A stretch of DNA of 10,333 bases from Altererythrobacter sp. (GCA_023299945.1 JALZVZ010000202.1:1-10333), one strand, 5' to 3'. Positions 1-6,943 are shown, counted from the first letter of the stretch. The notes: a model not told the origin generated them from the sequence alone. Program-made: numbers and translations.

Positions 1-47
1 TTACAATAAACTACGCCGCGCGTGAACCGCGCATCATGGGCTTCCAT
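1..47 (-). CDS. Possible 5' end of an unidentified gene running off the left edge
   Basis: Reading the minus strand from an ATG at 45-47, the frame stays open to the window edge and begins MEAHDARFTRGVVYC. The same frame is open back to a stop at 192-194, so an earlier start is also possible. I see no clear Shine-Dalgarno sequence before this ATG, and 15 codons are too few to assign a family. The gene would lie downstream of, and on the same strand as, the reductase gene. It may equally be a chance open frame; the other two minus-strand frames are closed in this stretch. Confidence 0.2.
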   Translation of the reverse strand, partial: MEAHDARFTRGVVYC

Positions 48-186
48 CGAACGGCTGGCGCTGGCTTTTGTGGCCGCAGTTCCTCCGTGGCGGAGCGGGA
101 GGAAATTCAAACCGGCGATCCGGCTTGGGCGCGTTTCCGCAAGCGTGTCGTTAGCGGAATGGCTGCTTACGCACTCAAATCCCAGC

Positions 187-1515
187 CTAACTCACCGCGC
201 CAATCATGCTTTCCACATTCACGAATTTCTCTCGCGGGGCGCCTTTGCGGGCTGCGGCGGTTTCGGCTTCTTCGATCTTCTTCCAATCTTGGAATGTGAC
301 CACATCCAGCCCGCGTTCGTTGGCCAAAGCATCAAAACCATCGCGGCCTTGCTTGTTTGCTCGGCCTAGCGTGCCGTTGCTGACGTCCTCTGCAATCAAA
401 TCAACCACGCTGTAGCCATCGGGGCGGTTGGTGCCGATGGTGCCGCTTGGCCCTCTGCGCGCCCAGCCAACGCAGTAAATGCCGGTGAGAATACGCCCTT
501 CATCATTCGCAAAGCGGCCCATGCGCTCATCAAACGGTACGCCGGGGATGGGGGAGGAGCGGTAGCCAATGCAGGCCACCACCAGATCGGCGGGAATGTC
601 GTAGAACTCGCCAGTGCCGACCGCGCGGCCGGTCTCCACCTTTGTGCGCTCAACCCGCAGTGCGCTGGCTTTACCATCGCCGATAATTTCGGTGGGACTA
701 GCGAACATATCGAAATGCACAGCGATGGGTTTTTGCGCGTGCTCATCTTCCGTAATCGCGGCGAAATTGCGCAGATGATTGACGGATTTTCGCATGCCAG
801 GTTCGAGCAAAGCGTCCTCAGCTTCCTCAGGCAAATCATCGCTGTCAACGCGCGGACTCGCACGTTCCAACGCGCCAAGCTCGCCCAATTCTTTCGGCGT
901 CATCATAATCTGATGAGGGCCGCGTCGGCCAACGATGGTGATGGTTTCTGGATTGGCCTCGCGCAGGGCATCCAATGCATGCGCGACAATATCTGCGCCT
1001 GCGAATTCTTCTTCGGTTTTGGACAGGATACGCGCCACATCCAGCGCGACATTGCCCATGCCAATGACAACCGCATTTTTGCCAGAGAGGTCGGGCGCAA
1101 GCTCGGCAAATTCGGGGTGGCCATTGTACCAGCCGACAAAGGCGGCAGAGCCAAATACATTGGCTTTGTCCTCGCCCGCAATGCCCATCTGCTTGTCATT
1201 GGGTGCACCGGTGGCCAGCACAACCGCATCGTAGAGCTCTTGCAGTTCAGGGATGGTGATGTCTTTGCCAATGCAGACATTACCGACAAAGCGCACATTG
1301 TCTGTCAGCGCGACTTTTTCATAACGGCGCGATACGCCTTTGATGCTCTGGTGATCCGGGGCAACGCCAAAACGGATCAGGCCATAGGGGACGGGCAACA
1401 TGTCGAAAATATCGACGCGCACGTCTTCATGATCGTCTTTGGCAAAGTGTTTTTGCGCCGCTTCTGCTGTGTAATAGCCCGCTGGTCCGGAACCGATAAT
1501 CGCAATATGCCGCAT
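187..1515 (-). CDS. Ferredoxin/adrenodoxin-NADP+ reductase, FAD-dependent (FprA-like)
   Basis: This 442-residue protein is a complete adrenodoxin-reductase-type flavoenzyme. Such enzymes pass electrons between NADPH and ferredoxin in the cytoplasm, for example to feed P450s or Fe-S cluster assembly. The N-terminal FAD-binding loop is GSGPAGYY (residues 8-15). A second Rossmann motif GMGNVALD (152-159), followed by GRRGP (196-200), is the NADP site. The family signature GWARRGPSGTIGTN (350-363) is present near the C-terminal FAD contact. Length matches the family (about 440-460). The ATG at 1513-1515 is preceded by a strong GGGGAGAG ribosome site (GGAG ends 5 bases upstream), so the start is well supported. 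It lies 86 bases downstream of phaZ on the same strand and may share its transcript. The physiological ferredoxin partner cannot be told from this window. Family assignment is firm; the exact redox partner and direction are inference. Confidence 0.9.
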   Translation of the reverse strand: MRHIAIIGSGPAGYYTAEAAQKHFAKDDHEDVRVDIFDMLPVPYGLIRFGVAPDHQSIKGVSRRYEKVALTDNVRFVGNVCIGKDITIPELQELYDAVVLATGAPNDKQMGIAGEDKANVFGSAAFVGWYNGHPEFAELAPDLSGKNAVVIGMGNVALDVARILSKTEEEFAGADIVAHALDALREANPETITIVGRRGPHQIMMTPKELGELGALERASPRVDSDDLPEEAEDALLEPGMRKSVNHLRNFAAITEDEHAQKPIAVHFDMFASPTEIIGDGKASALRVERTKVETGRAVGTGEFYDIPADLVVACIGYRSSPIPGVPFDERMGRFANDEGRILTGIYCVGWARRGPSGTIGTNRPDGYSVVDLIAEDVSNGTLGRANKQGRDGFDALANERGLDVVTFQDWKKIEEAETAAARKGAPREKFVNVESMIGAVS

Positions 1516-1570
1516 GGTCTCTCCCCGTAGAAGGGAAAGGCTAATGCATTGCGTGCAAAAGGCAAACGGG

Positions 1571-1584
1571 TAGCGCGTGCGCTA
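1571..1584. repeat. Short palindrome between phaZ and the reductase gene
   Basis: TAGCGC-GT-GCGCTA is a dyad with 6-base arms in the 86-base gap between the phaZ stop and the reductase start. As RNA it could fold into a 5-bp stem with a 4-base loop. In the minus direction it is followed by a T-containing but not uridine-rich stretch, so it would be at best a weak terminator for phaZ. It could also be an operator for the reductase gene. Confidence 0.35.
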
Positions 1585-1601
1585 GCAAAATACGCAGGTA
1601 T

Positions 1602-2507
1602 TTAGGCCGCTTTGCGGGTTTGGGGCGCGGCCTCTTCCTCAGAGCTGTCCAAAAATTTATGGATCGCCTCAAGGCTTTCATCCTTATGGGTCAGCAGGAA
1701 CAAATGTCCGCCGCCTTTGAGCACTTTGAGCTGCGCATTGGGCGCAAGCGAAGTGATCATCTTGCCATTAACCAGTGGAACGATGGAATCATCATCGCCC
1801 ATCATCACCAGCATTGGTTTTTTCATGAATGGCAGGGCTGGCGCGCTGGTCCAGCCCATCATTGCCAGCAATTGGTAGAAATAACCACGCGGGCTGGGCG
1901 GGGTGAGGCGCGATGTATGCCCTGTCTTACCGCCGCCAGCATTCTCGCCGCTCGCAGCTGCGCCGCCATAAAGCGTTTCAAAATGCTTCATCATATAATC
2001 GGGATCAACATAGCGGCGCGGATTGGCCATTTTTGATAAAGCCGCCGGATTGCCCGGAACCATGATCATGCCCATGCTGGTCGCTGCCAGCACAACGCGG
2101 CGCGTGCGGCCGGGATGCTGAATGGCGAAATGCTGCGCCATGGCGCCGCCCCAGCTAATGCCCATGACATCGACTTGATCTGCGCCAAATCGGTCGAGCA
2201 GCAGCGTTGCGGTATAGGCCATTACAACCGAATTATACGGGATCAGCGGATCAGGTGAGCCGCCAATGCCCGGCATATCAAACATGATGAAAGGGCGGTC
2301 GTTGAGCGCGGCCGCCAAGGGGGCAACCGCTTCTATATTTGCGCCAATACCGTTGAAGAACAGAACCGGCAGATGCTCGCTTTCATCATCCCAGCGCCAA
2401 CGCGCCACGCGCAATGTGCGCCCTGCCACAGTTTCCATAGTGACCTTTGCATCATGCATCGGGTCGTTCTGGGAGTCGTCTCGGGCGGCGGTTTTAGGAT
2501 CGGTCAA
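1602..2507 (-). CDS. phaZ: Intracellular PHA depolymerase, alpha/beta hydrolase (PhaZ, Pseudomonas mcl type)
   Basis: The protein hydrolyses intracellular polyhydroxyalkanoate granules to release hydroxyacyl monomers. It is an alpha/beta hydrolase with an oxyanion-region motif FNGIGANIE (51-59), a nucleophile elbow GISWGGA (Ser118), an acidic loop GDDDS (237-241) and the catalytic His in GGGHLF (His268). FNGIGAN, DMPGIGGS, the MVPGNP/ANPRRYV segment and the GGHLFL end match my memory of Pseudomonas PhaZ (about 283 residues). There is no signal peptide, which fits an intracellular enzyme. The longest frame starts at a TTG (2505-2507) with a weak AAAGAG site and gives 301 residues. The ATG at 2457-2459 would give 285, closest to family length. 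The ATG at 2436-2438 has an AAGG site 5 bases upstream. The start is therefore undecided; the TTG is kept because the extra codons look coding. It follows phaC by 75 bases on the same strand, forming a synthesis/mobilisation pair. Confidence 0.85.
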   Translation of the reverse strand: MTDPKTAARDDSQNDPMHDAKVTMETVAGRTLRVARWRWDDESEHLPVLFFNGIGANIEAVAPLAAALNDRPFIMFDMPGIGGSPDPLIPYNSVVMAYTATLLLDRFGADQVDVMGISWGGAMAQHFAIQHPGRTRRVVLAATSMGMIMVPGNPAALSKMANPRRYVDPDYMMKHFETLYGGAAASGENAGGGKTGHTSRLTPPSPRGYFYQLLAMMGWTSAPALPFMKKPMLVMMGDDDSIVPLVNGKMITSLAPNAQLKVLKGGGHLFLLTHKDESLEAIHKFLDSSEEEAAPQTRKAA

Positions 2508-2582
2508 ACGTGCTCTTTCATGTTGCGTTGCAGCATAGATAGGAGGTGCAGCCAGCTTTTACTAGTAGCAAACCCCTAAGTT

Positions 2583-4277
2583 CTATCTCTCTTCAACTAC
2601 GTAAAGGCCGGGGGCAGGGTCTAGGGGCTTGTGCTTTTTGTCCCCCAATGCTGCCGGTGCCGCTTTCGCTTTGCCAGAGCGTTTTTGCAGCCATTCTATC
2701 CAATAGGGCCACCAGCTGCCTTTTGTTTCTTCCGTGCCTTGCAGCCACTTATCGGCTGTTTCCGGCAGCTTACCCTTCTTCTTCTGAATAAAGTATTTAG
2801 CCTTGGGATTGCCCGGAGGGTTGAGGATCGCCTGCATATGGCCCGATTGCGACAGAACATAGGTCACATCTTTTGAGCCAAACAATTGCGTGGAGCGATA
2901 GGTCGCCTTCCACGGAGTGATATGATCGGTGACCCCGCCAAGGATAAACAGGTCCGATTTCACTTTGGACAGATCAACCATATGATCGACCATCTCTACT
3001 TCGCCCTTTTTGGTGAAGGCGAGGCTGTCTGAAACCTCCAAAAAGTCGCCCATCAGGCTGGCGGAAAGATTGGTCGCATCTGCATTCCAGAAAAGCACAT
3101 CAAAGGCGGGCGGATCAGCGCCGAGCAAGTAATTATTGATGACGTAGTTCCAAATGAGATCATTGGGCCGCAGCCACGCAAAGCTGCGCGCCAGATCATC
3201 GGCCTTGATCACGCCCTTTTTCGCAGCGCGCTGTTTCGCCAGCTTCATTCCATTGTCAGAGACGAGGCTGCCCGCCTCAATATCGGTGGCCTTTGGGTGA
3301 AGCACGCAAACCATAATCGTGAGCGCGCCCAAAATCGCATCCTTATCCGACGCTAATTTTGAGGAAAGCATTGCAGCGGTTTGCCCGCCGGAACAGCCAG
3401 CCGACACGTTGACCGTTTTAGAGCCAGTGATTGCGCTGACTGCGTTCATCGCCTCGCGGCAGGAATTGACATAATCGGTCATATTCCAAACGCCCTGTTC
3501 CTTGGACGGATTGCGCCAAGAAATCACGAAAGTCTGAATGCCATTATCAATCTGATATTTCACGATCGACTTCTCTGGCGAGAGGTCATTGATATACATT
3601 TTGTTGATTTGCGGCGGGATCGTCAGCTGCGGGATTTCATGCACTTCATCGGTTGATGGGGCATAATGGATAAGCTCCATCATCTCTGTGCGCAGGACAA
3701 CGCTGCCTTTGGATGTCGCAATATTCTCGCCCAGCTTAAATGGGCGCTTGTCGACTTGGCTGACCATGCCGCGATTGTTGACCATATCATCATAGGCGTT
3801 CTTGAGGCCTTTGATCAGCGATAATCCGCCACTGTCGATCAAGCGTTTCTGCGCGGTGGGATTGCCGATCAGCGTATTGGTCGGGGCCAGACCATCGATG
3901 ATGATATTCGCAACGAAATTGGCGCGATTGCGCTCCAGCTCATCAAGTTCCAATTCCTCCAGCCAATTGGACATGCCTTTTTGCACAGCTAGGTAATACT
4001 GCGCACCTGCCCGGAAGAAGGGGTTATACTGCCATGCGGGGTCCATGAAGCGCTTGTCTTTGGGATTAGGGGCAAGATCGGATTTGCCGGTCAATATCTT
4101 GACCATATCCTGACCAAAAGCTTGGCTGTGACGCATAACGCGCTGCGGATCGCTGGCAGTTTCCCGCAGCAATAATGCAACCGCGCCGATGAAATCCTCA
4201 CGCGCAACACCGACCAGCGGACCAAGCGCACTGGTTGATTGTGCGGCCTCGTTTTCAAGCTTCACTTCGTCTTGCAT
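2583..4277 (-). CDS. phaC: Poly(3-hydroxyalkanoate) synthase, class II-like (PhaC)
   Basis: PhaC polymerises (R)-3-hydroxyacyl-CoA into PHA at the granule surface. From the ATG at 4275-4277 it has 564 residues, like class II synthases. This start is preferred over the in-frame GTG at 4299-4301 (572 residues) because AGGGGA lies 4 bases upstream. The nucleophile is Cys295 in AGCSGGQT, the Asp is in VTDHITPW (Asp451) and the His is in SGHMQAILNPP (His480). Other synthase blocks are IPPQINK, LSPEKS, FVISWRNPSKEQ, FAWLRPNDLIWNYVINNYL and GSWWPYWIEW. PPQINK, CSGG, TDHITPW, NPPGNPKA and the C-terminal RSGK...APGLYV ending resemble Pseudomonas class II enzymes. Class I would be expected to show FCVGG and EDHIVPW. 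The first Gly of the G-x-C-x-G lipase box is Ala. The gene heads a minus-strand group with phaZ. PHA synthase identity is firm; the class and monomer preference are inferred from motifs. Confidence 0.93.
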   Translation of the reverse strand: MQDEVKLENEAAQSTSALGPLVGVAREDFIGAVALLLRETASDPQRVMRHSQAFGQDMVKILTGKSDLAPNPKDKRFMDPAWQYNPFFRAGAQYYLAVQKGMSNWLEELELDELERNRANFVANIIIDGLAPTNTLIGNPTAQKRLIDSGGLSLIKGLKNAYDDMVNNRGMVSQVDKRPFKLGENIATSKGSVVLRTEMMELIHYAPSTDEVHEIPQLTIPPQINKMYINDLSPEKSIVKYQIDNGIQTFVISWRNPSKEQGVWNMTDYVNSCREAMNAVSAITGSKTVNVSAGCSGGQTAAMLSSKLASDKDAILGALTIMVCVLHPKATDIEAGSLVSDNGMKLAKQRAAKKGVIKADDLARSFAWLRPNDLIWNYVINNYLLGADPPAFDVLFWNADATNLSASLMGDFLEVSDSLAFTKKGEVEMVDHMVDLSKVKSDLFILGGVTDHITPWKATYRSTQLFGSKDVTYVLSQSGHMQAILNPPGNPKAKYFIQKKKGKLPETADKWLQGTEETKGSWWPYWIEWLQKRSGKAKAAPAALGDKKHKPLDPAPGLYVVEER

Positions 4278-4281
4278 AAAG

Positions 4282-4287
4282 TCCCCT
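4282..4287 (-). promoter_or_regulatory. Ribosome binding site deciding the phaC start
   Basis: On the minus strand AGGGGA ends 4 bases before the ATG at 4275-4277. The alternative GTG at 4299-4301 has only a weak AGG further upstream. This favours the ATG and a 564-residue PhaC. Confidence 0.5.
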
Positions 4288-4466
4288 ATTTCGTCCCACA
4301 CACTGGGCCTGCACCATTGGCGGCTTGTTAGGGGTAAAGCATGGCCAAGGCGCAGGGTTTTGGCAAGTTTACGTAATCGTCAATGAAGGTGCTGATAAGC
4401 CGTTCAAAAGGCATGTTAACAGTCCATTCTCAATGCCTGAGGCAAATACTTAGTTCGACTTGAGCC

Positions 4467-4514
4467 AAAATTTGACCAAATTTGGATGTTTCAGGGCGGT
4501 TATTATCAAATTTG
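4467..4514. repeat. Three phased (C/A)AAATTTG repeats, putative operator cluster
   Basis: AAAATTTG (4467-4474), CAAATTTG (4477-4484, inside the palindrome CCAAATTTGG at 4476-4485) and CAAATTTG (4507-4514) start 10 and 30 bases apart, so all three lie on the same face of the helix. A half-copy CCAAAT follows at 4518-4523. The core AAATTT is self-complementary, so a dimeric regulator or a DNA-bending protein could bind here. They lie about 100-145 bases before the first GGDEF-EAL start. Function is inferred from spacing alone. Confidence 0.4.
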
Positions 4515-4584
4515 CAACCAAATCCGCTTACCACGCAAAATGTAACACGTTGCCCCGTCTTGGGCGCATGGTGGATCGGGGATT

Positions 4585-4613
4585 TTGGACTAACTTCAGT
4601 TCGTACGTATTAT
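4585..4613 (+). promoter_or_regulatory. Sigma70-like promoter overlapping the first GGDEF-EAL start codon
   Basis: TTGGAC (4585-4590), a 17-base spacer and TATTAT (4608-4613) match the -35/-10 consensus at 5 of 6 positions each with optimal spacing. The -10 box overlaps the ATG at 4612. If used, transcription would start near 4620, inside the first possible coding sequence. The mRNA would then have to be translated from the GTG at 4684-4686, or this promoter is not the functional one. It may also be a chance match. Confidence 0.4.
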
Positions 4614-6825
4614 GGCCAGTTTGTTTTCAAAAATACGGCAATCCAGTCAATCCGAGGTCGAGAAGACTCCGGAGAATACACCCGTGTGTCCGATCCAAGA
4701 ATCTGACACACGTCGCCGGATTGAATTGCTCGATAGCTTTGAACAAGCGGGCCTTGGCTGGTTCTGGGCAACTGATTCATTTGGCCGTGTAATCTATCTT
4801 TCCCAATCCGCGACCGCATCGCTGGAAGTCGATCAGTCAGAGGTTTTGGGCAAACCGTTTAGCGACCTGTTCTCCGCTGACACTGACAATGATGATGAAA
4901 AGCCGGAACGCCCGCTGGCCTTCTTGCTGGGGGCACGCAACTCCATCGTTCAGCTAACGGTTAAAGTCCTTAGCGGGAAATCGGAATTTTGGTGGGAAAT
5001 CGCCGGCAAGCCGCAATATGACGAGCAGGGCGATTTCTCGGGCTATCGCGGCAGCGCAAAAGACATTTCGGCAACGATTGACACCCGCCGCGATGCAGAA
5101 CGCCTGTCACAATTCGATTCCTTAACAGGCTTAGCCAATCGCCACCGCATGACCAAGCGTTTGGAAAAGACGTTGGAGGCATACCGCAATTCAAAGCGTT
5201 CCTGCGCTTTGATGATGCTCGATCTTGATAGGTTTAAGCAGGTTAATGATACGCTCGGCCACCCAGCCGGCGATGAATTGTTGCAGCAGGTGTCTGCACG
5301 GCTGAAAACCATCGTTGAAAAACGCGGTGAGATCGGCCGGATCGGCGGCGATGAATTTCAAATCCTGCTGCCCGACATTGACGATCGCGGCGTGCTGGGC
5401 GAATTGGGCCAGCGCCTGATCCAGATGGTGTCGCAGCCTTATTCGATCAATGGCGCGCGCGCGATCATCGGTACATCTGTGGGGATTGCGATTGCCCCTT
5501 ATGATGGCCTGGATGCTGAAGAGCTGGTGAAGGCCGCCGATATGGCGCTTTATGCGGCCAAGGCAGGCGGGCGCGGACAGCACCGTTTCTATCACAGCGA
5601 TTTGAAAGATGGCGCGAAACAGCGTCGCCGGATTGAAGAAGACTTGCGCGATGCGGTCGCAGCCGAAGAGTTGGAGATGCATTACCAACCGATTGTCGAT
5701 GCAAAGACCCATCAGGTTGCCTGTCTAGAAGCTTTGATGCGCTGGAACCATGAGGAACGCGGTTGGGTATCACCGGGCGCCTTTATTCCGGTTGCAGAAG
5801 ATTTGGGCATTATTGTGGAAATGGGCGAATGGGCGCTCAACCAAGTCTGCCGCGATGTGTGCGGTTGGCCGGGCGATGTAAAATGCGCGGTGAATGTGTC
5901 AGCGGTACAGTTTGCCCGCGATGATTTCCCTGAAATCGTTGCCAGGGCCTTGCAGAGTTCCGGTGTCAATCCCGGCCGTATCGAACTTGAAATTACCGAA
6001 AGCGTCTTTGTCGGCGATCTCGAACGCACCATTCGAATCTTTACCGAGCTGAAAGCGTTGGGCGTGCGACTGTCGCTGGATGATTTCGGCACAGGTTATA
6101 GCTCGCTTAGCTATTTGCGCGATGCGCCATTTGATAAGATCAAAATTGACCAGAGCTTTGTGCGCGGCTCGACCGAGGCTGATAATAATAATTCACAGCT
6201 TGTCGGCGCAATCGTCAGCCTGGCTGGCGCGCTGAAGATGGTCACTGTCGCCGAGGGTGTGGAGACCAAGGACGAGTTGAAATTGGTCAAAAAATTAGGC
6301 GCGACTTATATTCAGGGCCGCATTTTCTCATGGGCGATCAACAATGCAGAATTGCATGAGAAATTCGATACAGGCGATCTCAAATATGAGCCCAAGGGTC
6401 CCGAAAAATACCGCGCTGAACGCCGCACAGAATTCCGCCGCGTTGGCGTGATCCATGAGGATCACCGTTACAATGTTATGCTGCGAAACCTGTCGAAATC
6501 GGGCGCAAAAATCGAGGGTCTTCTCGATGTTCCAATTGGCACTGATTTGGTGCTCGATTTAGGCGATGGGCAATTGGTGGTTGCGGTTGTGCGCCGTTCC
6601 AATGGTTTCTCACAAGGTGTTAAATTTGAAAATCAACTGATCAGTGATGGCGCCGATGGGCTGTGTACACGTCACCGCGTATCGCCCTATCAAATCGAGG
6701 CGGCTGGCCAACCGCTTCAGGCGCTAACCAATGATGCCTATTCGCAATTGATGGGCAATCAGGGGCAGACGACGAAGATGTTCGCCGAGGTTGATATTAC
6801 CAACCCGCAGAACCGTCAGAAATAG
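4612..6825 (+). CDS. PAS-GGDEF-EAL-PilZ c-di-GMP protein, both enzymatic domains intact
   Basis: This 737-residue protein has a PAS domain (about 45-153, GLGWFWATD to GYRGSAKDIS), GGDEF (about 165-330), EAL (about 335-585) and a PilZ domain (about 600-680). GGDEF is exact (245-249), so diguanylate cyclase activity is expected. The inhibitory RxxD I-site before it is absent. EAL motifs are complete: EALMRW (373-378), NVS (428-430), ELEITES (458-464), DDFGTG (490-495), KID (511-513), AEGVET (547-552) and Gln568. Phosphodiesterase activity is therefore also expected. PilZ has RxxxR (Arg601, Arg605) and NLSKSG (626-631), so it should bind c-di-GMP. There are no membrane segments or signal peptide, so it is cytoplasmic. 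The ATG at 4612 has no ribosome site, but its short basic N-terminus matches the downstream paralogue in length. A GTG at 4684 has GGAG 9 bases upstream and is an alternative. It is divergent from phaC. Which activity dominates is unknown. Confidence 0.9.
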   Translation: MASLFSKIRQSSQSEVEKTPENTPVCPIQESDTRRRIELLDSFEQAGLGWFWATDSFGRVIYLSQSATASLEVDQSEVLGKPFSDLFSADTDNDDEKPERPLAFLLGARNSIVQLTVKVLSGKSEFWWEIAGKPQYDEQGDFSGYRGSAKDISATIDTRRDAERLSQFDSLTGLANRHRMTKRLEKTLEAYRNSKRSCALMMLDLDRFKQVNDTLGHPAGDELLQQVSARLKTIVEKRGEIGRIGGDEFQILLPDIDDRGVLGELGQRLIQMVSQPYSINGARAIIGTSVGIAIAPYDGLDAEELVKAADMALYAAKAGGRGQHRFYHSDLKDGAKQRRRIEEDLRDAVAAEELEMHYQPIVDAKTHQVACLEALMRWNHEERGWVSPGAFIPVAEDLGIIVEMGEWALNQVCRDVCGWPGDVKCAVNVSAVQFARDDFPEIVARALQSSGVNPGRIELEITESVFVGDLERTIRIFTELKALGVRLSLDDFGTGYSSLSYLRDAPFDKIKIDQSFVRGSTEADNNNSQLVGAIVSLAGALKMVTVAEGVETKDELKLVKKLGATYIQGRIFSWAINNAELHEKFDTGDLKYEPKGPEKYRAERRTEFRRVGVIHEDHRYNVMLRNLSKSGAKIEGLLDVPIGTDLVLDLGDGQLVVAVVRRSNGFSQGVKFENQLISDGADGLCTRHRVSPYQIEAAGQPLQALTNDAYSQLMGNQGQTTKMFAEVDITNPQNRQK

Positions 6826-6943
6826 GTTCATGTCCTAAGCCGTCATCTGGGCAAAATTAGGGTAAAAGTAACCATCTGTATTTACACGTAGGATATGACG
6901 GTTCGCTGGGCTTTTCCCAGGCCGCGTGTTCGGGAGTATTGCA
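6826..6943 (+). promoter_or_regulatory. Leader between the two GGDEF-EAL genes with inverted repeats and ribosome site
   Basis: This 118-base gap has a 7-base inverted repeat, CCGTCAT (6840-6846) and ATGACGG (6895-6901), 48 bases apart. It also has a small hairpin CTGGG-CTTTT-CCCAG (6906-6920). GGGAG (6932-6936) lies 7 bases before the GTG at 6944 and decides that start. There is no U-run after either structure, so I do not call a terminator. Read-through from the first gene is likely. No strong separate promoter is visible. Confidence 0.45.

Larger units (their letters stand above)
4278..4611. other. Divergent intergenic region between phaC and the first GGDEF-EAL gene
   Basis: About 330 bases separate the two divergent genes, the largest gap in the window. 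No frame of convincing coding character fills it. It is more AT-rich than its surroundings in its right half. It holds an 11-base dyad TGCCTGAGGCA (4434-4444), the AAATTTG repeat cluster (4467-4514), and a promoter-like pair at 4585-4613. I could not find a convincing -35/-10 pair for phaC on the minus strand, so its promoter may be non-sigma70-like or degenerate. Confidence 0.6.

Noticed and set aside
80-104. Inverted repeat TTCCTCC / GGAGGAA downstream of the reductase gene as a terminator.
   Set aside because: There is no U-run on the minus-strand side, and the competing inner stem CTCCG/CGGAG makes the fold ambiguous. It lies about 80 bases past the stop.
715-1530. A 271-codon plus-strand open frame opposite the reductase gene.
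   Set aside because: It is the antisense shadow of a gene with clear FAD and NADP motifs and a strong ribosome site. Its translation is unrecognisable.
2504-2521. A 5-codon ORF (MKEHV) whose TGA overlaps the TTG start of phaZ as TTGA.
   Set aside because: It has no ribosome site and is too short to separate from chance; the phaZ start itself is uncertain.
2541-2548. AGGAGGTG on the plus strand as a ribosome binding site.
   Set aside because: No start codon lies at a usable distance downstream, and any plus-strand frame would run antisense to phaC.
4472-4506. TTGACC (4472) with TATTAT (4501) as a promoter.
   Set aside because: The spacer would be 23 bases, too long for sigma70, and the 17-base position (4495-4500) does not resemble a -10 box.
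5191-5712. A 173-codon minus-strand frame opposite the first GGDEF domain.
   Set aside because: It is antisense to the conserved GGDEF/EAL coding sequence. A similar shadow occurs opposite the paralogue, which is explained by the shared sense-strand sequence.
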